This document shows, one piece after another, positions 26,462-36,805 of a stretch of DNA of 64,000 nucleotides; within the stretch, counting starts at the first letter, position 1; each line of letters opens with the position of its first letter. A model generated the notes under the pieces. The model worked only from the letters and a program-made list of their open reading frames with translations, searched no databases and was not told the origin of the DNA. The DNA is from Pelistega europaea (GTDB lineage Bacteria > Pseudomonadota > Gammaproteobacteria > Burkholderiales > Burkholderiaceae_B): positions 62,001 through 126,000 of the forward strand of contig NZ_JABGBO010000002.1 of assembly GCF_013133775.1 (NCBI RefSeq), written 5' to 3'. The translations under genes were made by a program, and so were the position numbers.

Positions 26462-26604
26462 TTATAAGCATATCACAAAACTTAAAAATATTAATAAATT
26501 TCATGATAAATACAAAAAAATATCGTTTTACTTCATATAAAAGATAATTTACTATAACAAAACTGATGATTTATGCAAAATATTTTATAAGGAATAAGAT
26601 TAAA

Positions 26605-28890
26605 ATGAGTAAATTTCATATTTTAGGTTTCCCTCGTATTGGTGCAAAGCGTGAATTAAAGTTTGCCGTAGAAGCATATTGGAAAGGCAATAGTGATGAA
26701 GCAACTTTACAATCTGTTGCCGCAGATATTCAATCAAAAAACTGGCAGTTGCAGCAAGATAATGAGGCTTCATTTATCACAGTAGGTGATTTTTCTTTCT
26801 ATGATCATGTATTAGATACCTTGGTTTGTGTAGGAGGTATCCCTGCCCGCTTTGGTTTTGATCCGAAAAACCTTACTCTGGAGCAATATTTTCAACTAGC
26901 TCGTGGTAATAAACAACAGTTTGCGATGGAAATGACAAAGTGGTTCGACACAAACTATCACTATATTGTGCCAGAATGGTCTGAAAACACGACATTTTCG
27001 CTTAACCCGCAACATTTATTGGCTCAAATTGCACAGGCCAAACTACTTAATAAAGCGATTAAGCCTGTTATCGTAGGTCCTCTTACCCTGCTCTACCTTG
27101 GAAAATCCAAAACGACAGGTTTAGATAGACTAACTCTGTTACCTAAACTCCTACCAGTCTATCAATCTTTGTTAGAGACCCTTAAAGCTGAAGGGGTAGA
27201 CTGGGTGCAAATTGATGAACCTATTCTTGCACTAGACTTGGCTGATAAATGGATTAACTCCTTTGAAGCCAGTTACCAACAACTTGCTCAAGCAGGCGTA
27301 TCTATCCTATTAGCCACTTATTTTGGTTCTGTCGCTGAACATATTGATTTATTAAATCGTCTACCGGTACAGGGTTTACATATTGACTGTGTCCGTGCAC
27401 CAGCCCAATTAAATACTTTTGTGGATGTCTTATCTGCAGATAAGGTATTATCGTTGGGTGTTGTTGACGGACGTAACATCTGGCGTGCTAATTTACGTCG
27501 TATTTTAGAAAATGTTGCTGCTGCTAAAGAAAAGTTTGCTGATAATCTCTGGTTAGCCCCTAGTTGTTCCCTCTTGCATAGCCCCCAAGACCTGAATGCA
27601 GAGGAAAAATTAGATGCAACAATCAAATCTTGGTTAGCCTTTGCCCAACAAAAAGTTGAAGAACTATCAGTATTGAACAAAGCTATTAATCTGGGTGAAA
27701 ATGCCGTAGCACAAGAACTTTTTATCTCCTATGCTGCTGCAGAAGATCGTCGTACCAATAAGCGTATCCACCAAGAAACCGTTAAAGAACGCTTGGCTAA
27801 ATTGCCGGCAGGGGCAGATCGACGTAAGAGTCCTTTTACAACACGTATTACGGCACAACAAGCATGGTTAAATCTGCCCTTGCTACCAACCACCACTATT
27901 GGTTCTTTTCCTCAAACCAGTGAAATTCGTCAAGCACGTGCTGCATTCAAAAAAGATGAACTTAGCCTAGAGGCATATGAAACTGCTATGAAAAAGGAAA
28001 TCGCCCATGTGGTGACAATTCAGGAAGAGTTGGATATTGATGTCCTTGTTCATGGTGAAGCAGAACGCAATGATATGGTGGAATACTTTGGTGAACAATT
28101 ATCTGGGTTTGTATTTACGCAGTTTGCTTGGGTACAAAGTTATGGTAGTCGTTGTGTGAAACCACCAATTATCTATGGTGATGTTTCTCGCCCAGAGCCA
28201 ATGACTGTTAAGTGGTCTGCATATGCTCAAAGCCTGACTAAACGTCCTATGAAAGGGATGTTGACTGGTCCAGTTACTATCTTGCAATGGAGCTTTGTGC
28301 GTGATGATATTCCTCGTAGTGAGGTGACTAAGCAAATCGCTTTGGCCTTAAATGATGAGGTATTAGATTTAGAAAAAGCAGGCATTAAAGTCATTCAGAT
28401 TGATGAGCCTGCTATCCGTGAGGGCTTACCCCTTAAACGTGCTGATTGGGATAACTACCTCGCATGGGCTTGCGAAGCATTCCGCTTGAGCTCTGCTGGA
28501 GTAGCAGACACCACCCAAATTCACACGCATATGTGTTATTCAGAATTCAATGATATTCTGCCTGCCATTGCCTCTATGGATGCAGATGTGATTACCATTG
28601 AAACCTCTCGCTCTGACATGGAATTGCTCACAGCTTTTGGTGATTTCCATTACCCGAATGACATTGGTCCGGGTGTTTATGATATTCATAGCCCACGTGT
28701 ACCAACAGAGAGGGAGGTTACTCACTTACTGCGTAAAGCATTAGAAGTGGTCGATGCAAAACGTCTATGGGTCAACCCTGATTGCGGCTTAAAAACTCGT
28801 GGCTGGACGGAAACCATTGATGCATTGACCGTTATGGTGAATGTAGCTAAAAAATTACGTGAGGAACTAAAACTAGCTGAAGTTGCTTAA
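26605..28890 (+). CDS. metE: Cobalamin-independent methionine synthase
   Basis: Transfers a methyl group from methyltetrahydrofolate-triglutamate to homocysteine. About 761 residues from the ATG at 26605, which starts [18 protein letters not shown] like the family; an in-frame ATG at 26566 adds 13 residues without similarity. Two TIM-barrel halves. Zinc ligands: H642 and C644 in [11 protein letters not shown], the Glu in ETSRSDME and the Cys in [11 protein letters not shown]. Also [15 protein letters not shown] and [11 protein letters not shown]. It diverges from metR and ends at a strong terminator (29015-29053). Confidence 0.97.
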   Translation: MSKFHILGFPRIGAKRELKFAVEAYWKGNSDEATLQSVAADIQSKNWQLQQDNEASFITVGDFSFYDHVLDTLVCVGGIPARFGFDPKNLTLEQYFQLARGNKQQFAMEMTKWFDTNYHYIVPEWSENTTFSLNPQHLLAQIAQAKLLNKAIKPVIVGPLTLLYLGKSKTTGLDRLTLLPKLLPVYQSLLETLKAEGVDWVQIDEPILALDLADKWINSFEASYQQLAQAGVSILLATYFGSVAEHIDLLNRLPVQGLHIDCVRAPAQLNTFVDVLSADKVLSLGVVDGRNIWRANLRRILENVAAAKEKFADNLWLAPSCSLLHSPQDLNAEEKLDATIKSWLAFAQQKVEELSVLNKAINLGENAVAQELFISYAAAEDRRTNKRIHQETVKERLAKLPAGADRRKSPFTTRITAQQAWLNLPLLPTTTIGSFPQTSEIRQARAAFKKDELSLEAYETAMKKEIAHVVTIQEELDIDVLVHGEAERNDMVEYFGEQLSGFVFTQFAWVQSYGSRCVKPPIIYGDVSRPEPMTVKWSAYAQSLTKRPMKGMLTGPVTILQWSFVRDDIPRSEVTKQIALALNDEVLDLEKAGIKVIQIDEPAIREGLPLKRADWDNYLAWACEAFRLSSAGVADTTQIHTHMCYSEFNDILPAIASMDADVITIETSRSDMELLTAFGDFHYPNDIGPGVYDIHSPRVPTEREVTHLLRKALEVVDAKRLWVNPDCGLKTRGWTETIDALTVMVNVAKKLREELKLAEVA

Positions 28891-29014
28891 TAGCTCGCGC
28901 TAGCACCAAACTGATACCCTTGCCTGCTTATCTGACTTGTCTTTACCGAGGTGAATCAAGTAGGCAAAGGGTTGAAGTAACACGAACAGTTTAATAAATA
29001 AACCATCCTACCTT

Positions 29015-29053
29015 AGCACCGATTATGCTCCCCTACATATCGGTGCTTTTTTT
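29015..29053 (+). terminator. Intrinsic terminator of metE
   Basis: AGCACCGAT (29015-29023) pairs perfectly with ATCGGTGCT (29039-29047) and runs into seven T. Confidence 0.92.
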
Positions 29054-29061
29054 GCAAACAA

Positions 29062-29637
29062 TTAATCTATTAAAAACTCAGTATAGGATTTACGGTTTTT
29101 CTGTGGAATTGGCATCTTAGGAGTGCCCACAGCCAAGAAACCCATAAAACGATATTCGAGGGGATCAAAACCAATTGCCGTCTGAAACTCCTCAAAATAA
29201 GTGGCAATACCCGTACTCCAAAAAGTACCATATCCCATTAGATGTAAGGCATTCATCAAATTCATTACAGCACAACCTGTTGCAATAATACGCTCATCCT
29301 CAGGGATTTTGGTATTGCTGTAATCCATCTTACAACCCAATGCGATAATCAGTGGTACTTCAGATAGCCATGCTTTAGAGGCAGCTAGCTTATCCTCTGT
29401 AAATGGTTCATCACTTTCTTGACGGATACGAAATGCCAAATCAGCAAATTGCTGAATCCCCTCTCCACGGATAATCTTAAAACGCCATGGGGTCAGATTA
29501 CCATGATCTGGAGCAGCAACGGCTGCCTGTAATGCTTTAGCAAGCTCTTCATCGCTGGGGGCTGGTGCAGTGACCAGCTTCATTGAATTGCGTGCAATCA
29601 ACGCATTGACCATGTCTATATTTTTAATCATCATCAA
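29062..29637 (-). CDS. YdjA-like nitroreductase family protein
   Basis: 191 residues, the short nitroreductase type. It has the N-terminal ARNS start (RRS in most members), AAVAAPDHGNLTPWRFKIIRGEG, and the TGCAVMNLMNALHLMGYGTFWSTG helix, as in E. coli YdjA (183 residues). An FMN-dependent oxidoreductase of unknown natural substrate. It lies 45 bases after pdxJ on the same strand and may be cotranscribed with it. Several Met codons cluster at the start; the exact one is uncertain. Confidence 0.87.
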   Translation of the reverse strand: MMMIKNIDMVNALIARNSMKLVTAPAPSDEELAKALQAAVAAPDHGNLTPWRFKIIRGEGIQQFADLAFRIRQESDEPFTEDKLAASKAWLSEVPLIIALGCKMDYSNTKIPEDERIIATGCAVMNLMNALHLMGYGTFWSTGIATYFEEFQTAIGFDPLEYRFMGFLAVGTPKMPIPQKNRKSYTEFLID

Positions 29638-29681
29638 TATCCTTTTCAGCAGGGGGATGTATTGAGCCTATGCTGAACTCA

Positions 29682-30395
29682 TTACATTAACAACGCCTTC
29701 ATATCACGTACGGCTTTATCCAAGCCATCAAATACCGCTTGTGCAATGATAGCATGACCGATATTTAGTTCGCTAATACCACCTAGCTCAACCACGGGGC
29801 GTACATTTTGATAATGTAAGCCATGTCCTGCATTGACTTTAAGTCCACATGACAAAGCAAAAGCAATACTTTTTTGTAATCGAGCCAATTCACGTTTAAT
29901 GCTGGTAGCATCTTGTGCCTCTGCATAAGCACCTGTATGAAGCTCAATAATTTTAGCACCAGCTTTAACTGCTGCCTCAATTTGATGCTCATCTGGATCA
30001 ATAAACAGAGAGACTCGGGACCCCGCTTCTGTCAACTGCTCTACTGCTTCACGCGTTTGTTCAGCATGAGTTACTACATCCAATCCACCCTCTGTCGTTA
30101 ATTCTTGACGGCGTTCGGGTACCAAGCACACATCGTGTGGTTTTACATCACACGCAATACGCAGCATCTCAGGAGTAATTGCACACTCTAGATTCATACG
30201 CGTCAATAACAAGGGACGTAATTCATACACATCCTTGTCTTGGATATGACGTCGATCCTCACGCAAATGCAAGGTAATCGCATCGGCTCCTGCTTGCTCT
30301 GCAATCAATGCAGCTTTGACAGGGTCGGGATATATACAATGACGCTGTTGCCTCAACGTAGCAACATGGTCGATATTTACACCTAATTCAATCAT
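29682..30395 (-). CDS. pdxJ: Pyridoxine 5'-phosphate synthase
   Basis: Condenses 1-deoxyxylulose 5-phosphate with 3-amino-2-oxopropyl phosphate to form pyridoxine phosphate. 237 residues, the family length. Motifs: [13 protein letters not shown] at the start, [30 protein letters not shown], and [11 protein letters not shown] near the end, covering the catalytic Glu and His residues. The usual recO or acpS neighbours are absent; here the partners are the efflux operon upstream on the map and a nitroreductase. Confidence 0.97.
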   Translation of the reverse strand: MIELGVNIDHVATLRQQRHCIYPDPVKAALIAEQAGADAITLHLREDRRHIQDKDVYELRPLLLTRMNLECAITPEMLRIACDVKPHDVCLVPERRQELTTEGGLDVVTHAEQTREAVEQLTEAGSRVSLFIDPDEHQIEAAVKAGAKIIELHTGAYAEAQDATSIKRELARLQKSIAFALSCGLKVNAGHGLHYQNVRPVVELGGISELNIGHAIIAQAVFDGLDKAVRDMKALLM

Positions 30396-30501
30396 TCTCT
30401 TTCTCTCATTTCAGTAGAATCTCACCCATTTCATAAAATTTCTCTTGGTGATGTAATGGGTTAATCTACAAAAAAACACTTTACCTTTCTATAAACTAAA
30501 C

Positions 30502-30522
30502 CGCTGCCCTAGCAAGGCAGCG
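30502..30522 (-). terminator. Hairpin after the RND efflux operon
   Basis: CGCTGCC (30502-30508) pairs with GGCAGCG (30516-30522) around a 7-base loop. On the minus strand it is followed by GGTTTAGTTT, so the T run is broken and the terminator is weak by sequence. Confidence 0.5.
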
Positions 30523-30593
30523 TGTTAGGTCTAAACCAATGTTTATCTGCTATGCAAACACATTTTAATCGTGAAATAAACCGTCTATGAAGA

Positions 30594-32084
30594 TTACTTC
30601 TTTTTCACATCTTCAGCAGACCAGCCACCACCTAATGCCTTATAAAGGCTCACCTTATTTTGCAAAGAGGCTAAACCTACAGATAAAAAGTTCTGTTTGA
30701 CATTTAACAATGCCACTTGTGCTGATTGTACTGCAAGAAAGTCATCAACCCCACTAGTATAACGCAACATAGCAAGTTTAAGGGACTGTTCTGCTGCCGC
30801 TGTTTGTGCACGCAAGGCATCGAGCTGTTCTTTATAGGTTTGAACACCAACTAGAGCATCGTTAACTTCGGAGAATGCTGTTTGAATGGTCTGTTGGTAA
30901 GTGGCAATTTGTACGTCTTTGCTAAGCTCTGCCACATCTAGACTATTTTTCAAAGCACCAAAAGAGTAGATGGGTAGACTGATGCTAGGGCTAAATGTCC
31001 ACATATCTCGCCCTTGATGAGGACTAAACAAATTGCTTAACTCAGGGCTAGCCACTCCCAACAAAGCAGTTAAACTAATTGATGGGAAAAATGCTGCACG
31101 CGCAGCTCCGATATTGGCATTAGCTGCTTTAAGATTATGCTCTGCTGCCATAATATCAGGACGACGAGTTAATAAATCCGATGGTAAACCCACAGGAATA
31201 TTAGACATAATCACATCTTTGCCAAAAGGCGCTGCTGCAGGAAGGCCTGATGGTACATCTTGTCCAATCAACAAGGATAAAGCATTAACAGCTTGGGCAC
31301 GATTTCGACGTGTCTCAGCTAAACTTGCCTTGGCACTTTCAAAGGTCGATTGTGCTTGGTTCACATCTACTTGTGATGCAACTCCTGCTTTAAAACGTGA
31401 TAAAGTGAGTTGATAGGTCTTACCATAAGCATCTACAATACTATTGATAAGCTGTTCCATCTCATTAAGCGAGCGAATACTAAAATAGGTATTTGCAATG
31501 CTTGCTACTAAGTTAATTTGAGCTGTACGCTGTGCTTGCTCAGTCGCAAAATAAGCCTGTAAAGAAGCCTCATTTTGATTGCGAATTTTGCCAAAAAAAT
31601 CAAGCTCAAAGTTTGTAATCCCTACCCCAGCAATATAGCTACGGGAAATATTCCGCACACCCATTGCACTCATATCTGCTGGTAAATTTTGAGCAGACTG
31701 TGTAAAACTAGCCCCAACAGAAGGGAAAAGATTACTTAACTGAATGCCGTATTGTTTCTTGGCAATTTCTACATTTTTAGTTGCTACTAGTAAATCACGG
31801 TTGTTAGCTAAGCCCAACTCGATAAACGCTTTAAGACGAGGGTCAGTAAAAAATGTCTTCCAACCAAGGTCAGCCGCAGTACTGCCTGCCACCACCTCAT
31901 TGGTGGTAACTTTGACTGCCTCACCTTCAGAGGCCTTTTGTTCAGAACTGAGGGCTTCGCCAGTTGCCACTGGTTGATACTGAGCACCTAAGGGAGCTGC
32001 AGGAGCCTCATATTTCGGAGCAAAATTACATGCTGCCAGCAAAATACTACTACTTAATACAGATAAACGAGCAATAACTGACAT
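30594..32084 (-). CDS. RND efflux outer-membrane lipoprotein (OprM/NodT type)
   Basis: Outer-membrane channel of a tripartite drug efflux pump. 496 residues, with a lipoprotein signal (LLAAC, lipidated Cys19) followed by PKYEAPA, as in OprM and NodT relatives. Two outer-membrane efflux (OEP) repeats follow (about 95-270 and 300-485). GLPSDLLTRRPDI and ARAAFFPSISLTA are family signatures. The start codon overlaps the stop of the RND pump gene by one base, so the two are translationally linked. Confidence 0.92.
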   Translation of the reverse strand: MSVIARLSVLSSSILLAACNFAPKYEAPAAPLGAQYQPVATGEALSSEQKASEGEAVKVTTNEVVAGSTAADLGWKTFFTDPRLKAFIELGLANNRDLLVATKNVEIAKKQYGIQLSNLFPSVGASFTQSAQNLPADMSAMGVRNISRSYIAGVGITNFELDFFGKIRNQNEASLQAYFATEQAQRTAQINLVASIANTYFSIRSLNEMEQLINSIVDAYGKTYQLTLSRFKAGVASQVDVNQAQSTFESAKASLAETRRNRAQAVNALSLLIGQDVPSGLPAAAPFGKDVIMSNIPVGLPSDLLTRRPDIMAAEHNLKAANANIGAARAAFFPSISLTALLGVASPELSNLFSPHQGRDMWTFSPSISLPIYSFGALKNSLDVAELSKDVQIATYQQTIQTAFSEVNDALVGVQTYKEQLDALRAQTAAAEQSLKLAMLRYTSGVDDFLAVQSAQVALLNVKQNFLSVGLASLQNKVSLYKALGGGWSAEDVKKK

Positions 32085-35000
32085 TATTTTTTATCCTTTG
32101 AAGATGATTCTGTGTATTCATTTAAATCAGCGTAGATTTCATTTTTAGTCTGACGCTCTTTTACCTCTTCCTCATGCCTTGTTTCTTGTGGACCAAGCAG
32201 ACGAGGTTTTGTCTTGAATAGACGCAATACAAACACAAAGAATACGGGTACGAAAGTCACGGAGAAAGGTGTTGCGGCAAGCATACCACCAAGCACACCA
32301 AAACCTACAGCTTTTTGACCAGCAGCCCCCTCACCTGTTGCCATAGCAAGCGGAATAACCCCCATGATAAAGGCAAATGAGGTCATCAAAATCGGACGGA
32401 AACGCAAACGTGCCGCTTCTACTGCTGATGAGAACAAGTCTTTACCCTCTGCATAAGCATCTTTGGCGAACTCAACAATCAGAATCGCATTCTTGGCAGA
32501 CAAACCAATTACTGTAATCATACCTACTTGGAAGTAGATATCGTTGGACATGTTCAAAATCTTGGTCAAAGCCACTGTACCCAACATCCCTAACGGCACA
32601 ATTAATAAAGCAGACAATGGAATAGACCAGCTTTCATAAAGGGCAGCCAACACAAGGAATACAACCAAGATAGCTAATGCCATCATAATAGGTGCTTGGT
32701 TACCTGCTTGAATTTCTTGGTAAGAAATACCAGACCATTCATAGCCTATGCCCTTAGGTAAGTCATTTTTAATGATGTCCACCATCGCATTCATGGCATC
32801 ACTACTTGCAAATCCAGGTGCTGCATCACCCGAAATACTGATGGAGTCATAGCTATTAAAGCGTTTAACCTGTGAGGGACCACTGGTCCATGACACATCA
32901 ACTAAACTACTCAAATCTACAAGATTACCCGCACTATTGCGAACTTTAAGCTTTAGTACCTCATCCAATGTCAGACGTCCATTGTCATCCGCTTGTACCC
33001 AGATGTTCTGCATGCGTCCATTATTGGGGAATTTACCAATAAAGTTAGAACCTACTGCAGTTGACAACACACTACGTACATCTGCAATTGCTACTCCAAA
33101 AGTTTGAGCCTTATCACGGTTAACTTTAATAGAAAGCTGCGGACCAGGACCTAAGCCTGCAATACGAGCATTGACAACCTTGCCGGACTCGCCTGCTTTT
33201 TGAATTAGTAGCTGAGCTGCCTGACGCAATCCAGCTTGACCTAAATTATCACGATCTTGTAGCTCTAAAGAGAAACCAGACGATGTCCCCAATCCTGGAA
33301 TTGAAGGAGGAATAATACTAAAAATCGTAGCATCCGGAATACCGTAAAGCAACGCACCTGTTGCCTTGCCTGCAATCGCAGATGCACTACTTTCTGGTGA
33401 TTTACGTTCCTCAAAGCCTTTCAGTGTAGCAAATGCAATACCTGAGTTTAAACCGCTACCGTTAAAGCTAAAGCCTTGTACTGCAATAATGTTTTGCAAT
33501 TCTGGGACTTTATTCATATAAAATCCCTCTACTTGCTTAAGTACATCCACTGTACGGTTGGTTGAAACCCCAGATGGTAGTTCTATGCTAGTAATTGTGA
33601 AGCCCTGGTCTTCCTCTGGCATAAAGGAACTAGGTAAATTTTTAAACAAGAACACCGCGCCTGCAACAAGTAATACATAGATAATCATCATACGTACGCT
33701 ACGTTTAATCAAGGCAGCAACGCCTTCTGAATAGCGCAGAGTCACTTTATCAAAACTACGGTTAAACCATCCAAAAAAGCCTTTTTTCTCAATATGATGA
33801 CCTTTGGGAATAGCCTTTAGAATAGTGGCACATAAGGCAGGGGTGAAAGTCAAGGCCAAAAAGCCAGAGAATGCGATAGATACTGCCATCGCTACAGCAA
33901 ACTGGCGGTAAATAACCCCTGATGAGCCAGACATAAAGAGTAGCGGTGTAAATACAGTAATCAGAACAAGGGTAATACCGACAATTGCTCCTGAAATCTG
34001 TGGCATAGCTTTAATAGTCGCCTGTTTGGGAGGTAATCCCTCTGTCGCCATAATCCGCTCAACGTTTTCCACTACCACAATAGCATCATCCACCAAAATA
34101 CCGATAGCCAGAACCATGGCAAACATAGTCAGCACGTTAATCGAGTATCCCAAGGCCAATAAGGCAGCTACAGTCCCCATCAATGCAACAGGTACTACCA
34201 AACTAGGAATCAAGGTATAACGGATGTTTTGTAGAAAAATAAACATCACAATAAATACCAAAACCATCGCTTCCAATAAAGTATGGAATACCTTGTTGAT
34301 AGAGGCATCAATATAAGGAGCAGTATTATACGGTATGGTATAAGTCACGCCTTCTGGAAAATAAGCTGAGAGCTTATCCATTTCTTCTTTGATTAATCCT
34401 TCAGTTTCCAAAGCATTTGCTGTGGGAGAAAGTGAAATCGCAAATACTGCGGTAGGTTTACCGTTAAGACGTGAACTAGCTCGATAGCTGTCAATACCAA
34501 TTTCAACACGAGCCACATCCTTCAAATAAACTAAAGCACCATTGGAATCAGATTTCAATACGACATTATTAAAATCATCCACTGTTGTTAGTTCACCATT
34601 AGAGCGGATAATGGCTGAAATGGTTTGACTATCGGGTGTTGGTGGACCACCTAATACACCAGCAGAAATCATTCCGTGTTGTGCACTGATGGCATTATTA
34701 ACATCTGCCATAGTCAAGTCATATGCTGTTAGTTTCTGAGGATCTACCCAGATACGCATAGCCCGTTCTGCACCAAAAAGTTGGAACTTACCTACCCCTT
34801 TCACGCGAGAAATCGGGTTTTGAATATTACGAACAATATAATCAGACAAATCCTCTGCAGAATAACTACTATCTTTTGAACTCAAGGCTACGATTAACAA
34901 GAAGCCAGAGTTCTGTTTGTTATAGGTTAACCCCTGTTGTGTCACCTGTGTAGGGAGACTAGCTGTCACACTCGCTACTGCATTTTGTACGTCAATCTGC

Positions 35001-35308
35001 GCTTGGTCATCGTTGGTTCCAGCTTCAAAGGTTACATCAATTTGAGCGTTACCGTTTGCATCACTGGTTGATGTATAGTAGAGCAGATTTTCAATACCAT
35101 TAAGTTTGTTTTCGATGATACTTGTAACCGAGCGAGCCACCTCTTCAGGTGAAGCACCAGGATAGCTAGCATTAATACTAATGGTGGGGGGCGCTACATT
35201 AGGATATTGCGCAATGGGCATGTTGGGCAGCGCCAAAGCCCCAAACAACGTAATAAGAATAGCAATCACCCAAGCAAAAATTGGGCGATGAATAAAAAAC
35301 TGAGCCAT
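32084..35308 (-). CDS. RND efflux inner-membrane pump (AcrB/MexB type, HAE1)
   Basis: Proton-driven inner-membrane pump of 1074 residues; the HAE1 family is about 1050. It opens MAQFFIHRPIFAWVIAI like AcrB, has twelve membrane helices and two large periplasmic loops, and keeps the proton-relay acidic pair in VLAIGILVDDAIVVVENV. PSSFMPEEDQG and GLSAKNAILIVEFAK are also typical. A hydrophilic, charged tail of about 40 residues follows the last helix. Middle gene of an adaptor-pump-channel operon; substrates cannot be told from sequence. Confidence 0.95.
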   Translation of the reverse strand: MAQFFIHRPIFAWVIAILITLFGALALPNMPIAQYPNVAPPTISINASYPGASPEEVARSVTSIIENKLNGIENLLYYTSTSDANGNAQIDVTFEAGTNDDQAQIDVQNAVASVTASLPTQVTQQGLTYNKQNSGFLLIVALSSKDSSYSAEDLSDYIVRNIQNPISRVKGVGKFQLFGAERAMRIWVDPQKLTAYDLTMADVNNAISAQHGMISAGVLGGPPTPDSQTISAIIRSNGELTTVDDFNNVVLKSDSNGALVYLKDVARVEIGIDSYRASSRLNGKPTAVFAISLSPTANALETEGLIKEEMDKLSAYFPEGVTYTIPYNTAPYIDASINKVFHTLLEAMVLVFIVMFIFLQNIRYTLIPSLVVPVALMGTVAALLALGYSINVLTMFAMVLAIGILVDDAIVVVENVERIMATEGLPPKQATIKAMPQISGAIVGITLVLITVFTPLLFMSGSSGVIYRQFAVAMAVSIAFSGFLALTFTPALCATILKAIPKGHHIEKKGFFGWFNRSFDKVTLRYSEGVAALIKRSVRMMIIYVLLVAGAVFLFKNLPSSFMPEEDQGFTITSIELPSGVSTNRTVDVLKQVEGFYMNKVPELQNIIAVQGFSFNGSGLNSGIAFATLKGFEERKSPESSASAIAGKATGALLYGIPDATIFSIIPPSIPGLGTSSGFSLELQDRDNLGQAGLRQAAQLLIQKAGESGKVVNARIAGLGPGPQLSIKVNRDKAQTFGVAIADVRSVLSTAVGSNFIGKFPNNGRMQNIWVQADDNGRLTLDEVLKLKVRNSAGNLVDLSSLVDVSWTSGPSQVKRFNSYDSISISGDAAPGFASSDAMNAMVDIIKNDLPKGIGYEWSGISYQEIQAGNQAPIMMALAILVVFLVLAALYESWSIPLSALLIVPLGMLGTVALTKILNMSNDIYFQVGMITVIGLSAKNAILIVEFAKDAYAEGKDLFSSAVEAARLRFRPILMTSFAFIMGVIPLAMATGEGAAGQKAVGFGVLGGMLAATPFSVTFVPVFFVFVLRLFKTKPRLLGPQETRHEEEVKERQTKNEIYADLNEYTESSSKDKK

Positions 35309-35325
35309 AATTTACCTTCAGGGTA

Positions 35326-36570
35326 TTATTGTTTAGCGTCGGTAGGCTGTTGCGCGGCTTTTTCAGCAGAGTCATCAGCTGCCGCTTTAGCTGAGTCTGT
35401 AGCTGGTTGTTTAGCTGCATTTGCTGCTTTAGACCAAGGAAGCACATTGACAGGAGCCCCAGGACCAATTTTGGTAAAGCCTTCTACGATGAGCTTCTCA
35501 CCAGCTTTAAGACCACTACTGATTTGAGTCTTATTACCCACAACTTCGCCAAGTTGTACTGGACGCATGGCTACTTTGCCATCAACCACCACATATACCA
35601 TATTGCTGCCATCGGCTTGGCGTTGAATAGCCTGTGTTGGCACCATCACAGCAGCCTTGTTAAAGCCTCGCTCTAATTGCACTTGAACAAACATCCCTGG
35701 CAATAAAAGATGCTCTGGATTAGGGAAAACGGCACGCAAGTTCACTTTACCAGTATCAGGGTCGACAGAAACACCGCTAAATAATAATTTACCTGGTAAT
35801 TCATAAGTTGAACCATCCTCTAAAATCAGACGTACTACTGCGGTATTTTTATCAACGCTCTCTAATTCTCCGCTTTGCAGTGCTTTGCGAAGTTGAGTAA
35901 TCTCTGTCGTAGATTGGGTAAAGTCTACATAAACTTCATCAAGATTTTGAACAGTAGCCAATTGGGTAGCTTCTGTAGCGCTAACCAATGCCCCTTCTGT
36001 CACCAATGCCTTGCCCACAATACCATCAACTGGGGAAGTCACATCAGTATAAGAAAGATTAATCTTGGCACTTTCTAAATTTGCCTTTGCTGCTTCTACA
36101 GAGGCTTTAGATTGTCGTGCTGCTGCCACTGCATTATCATACTCTTGCTGACTAATTGCATTTTCTTTGATAAGTGTACTGTAGCGTTTGGCAAGCATAG
36201 CATTGCTTGCCTCGGTCGCCTCAGCTTGAGTTAAGGATGCTGCTGCCGCATCCACACTTGCTTGATATGTAGCAGGGTCAATTTTAAAAAGCAACTGTCC
36301 TGCTTTGACCTCACTACCCTGTTCAAAATTAATATGTTGCACAATACCTGTCACACGTGCCCGGACTTCTGCATCTTTAATTGCTTTGATACGACCAGGT
36401 AAAGTTGTAAAAATACGCACAGGTTCTACACCTACATCAATAGCAGCAACATTCATCGGTGGACGAGATTGTGCCTGTTGAGAACCATCACCACACGCAC
36501 TTAATAACACAGCAGGAGCCACTGCCAACACAAGCAATTTATGCTTAAAATTCAAAAATTTGGTACTCAT
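35326..36570 (-). CDS. RND efflux periplasmic adaptor (AcrA/MexA type)
   Basis: Membrane-fusion protein linking pump and channel. 414 residues; lipoprotein signal with LLSAC (Cys26), then barrel-sandwich halves around a coiled-coil hairpin (about 100-175). GRIKAIKDAEVRARVTGIV and DGIVGKALVTEGALVS mark the biotinyl-lipoyl-like parts. The C-terminal 35 residues are Ala-, Lys- and Asp-rich and look disordered. First gene of the operon. No TetR- or MarR-type regulator adjoins it. Confidence 0.93.
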   Translation of the reverse strand: MSTKFLNFKHKLLVLAVAPAVLLSACGDGSQQAQSRPPMNVAAIDVGVEPVRIFTTLPGRIKAIKDAEVRARVTGIVQHINFEQGSEVKAGQLLFKIDPATYQASVDAAAASLTQAEATEASNAMLAKRYSTLIKENAISQQEYDNAVAAARQSKASVEAAKANLESAKINLSYTDVTSPVDGIVGKALVTEGALVSATEATQLATVQNLDEVYVDFTQSTTEITQLRKALQSGELESVDKNTAVVRLILEDGSTYELPGKLLFSGVSVDPDTGKVNLRAVFPNPEHLLLPGMFVQVQLERGFNKAAVMVPTQAIQRQADGSNMVYVVVDGKVAMRPVQLGEVVGNKTQISSGLKAGEKLIVEGFTKIGPGAPVNVLPWSKAANAAKQPATDSAKAAADDSAEKAAQQPTDAKQ

Positions 36571-36805
36571 ATTTCCAATGGTAATTAAAATTATTTTTTA
36601 GCGGGATATCCTGTTATAAAACAGGTGGCAATGCTAGAAATCCTATATTCTAAAGCAAATTAATTGCCTAGGCAAGTATTTTAGAAGTAATATTTTGTGA
36701 TATTAATCTTACAATTTAGTGGTTTTGTGACATAAAAATATTCCTAATGCATGGTAGTATTCACCTGTTTTTGTACTGTCCCCATTCCTATTGGTCTGTA
36801 TAATC

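Larger units (their letters stand above)
26067..26604. other. Divergent metR-metE promoter region
   Basis: A very AT-rich gap. It contains the dyad AATCTA-N5-TAGATT (26111-26127), two copies of the 13-mer TTTACTTTAGATT 70 bases apart (26195 and 26265), and a tandem duplication built on ATGCTCTTATC (26392-26461). A textbook TGAA-N5-TTCA MetR box was not found. No cobalamin or SAM riboswitch signature was seen. No gene is supported. Confidence 0.6.

Noticed and set aside
26067-26604. Cobalamin or SAM riboswitch upstream of metE
   Set aside because: No B12-box or SAM-I core sequences were seen, and the divergent metR explains regulation.
26566-26604. Upstream ATG as the metE start
   Set aside because: It adds 13 residues with no family similarity; the ATG at 26605 matches the family N-terminus.
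27318-27680. 120-codon frame antisense to metE
   Set aside because: It lies wholly inside metE, whose protein is fully conserved there; it has no features of its own.
31033-31413. 126-codon frame antisense to the efflux channel gene
   Set aside because: Shadow of a conserved outer-membrane efflux protein; no ribosome site or family.
36791-36805. TTG start for the small lipoprotein
   Set aside because: The ATG at 36806 gives a complete lipoprotein signal, so the rarer start is not needed.
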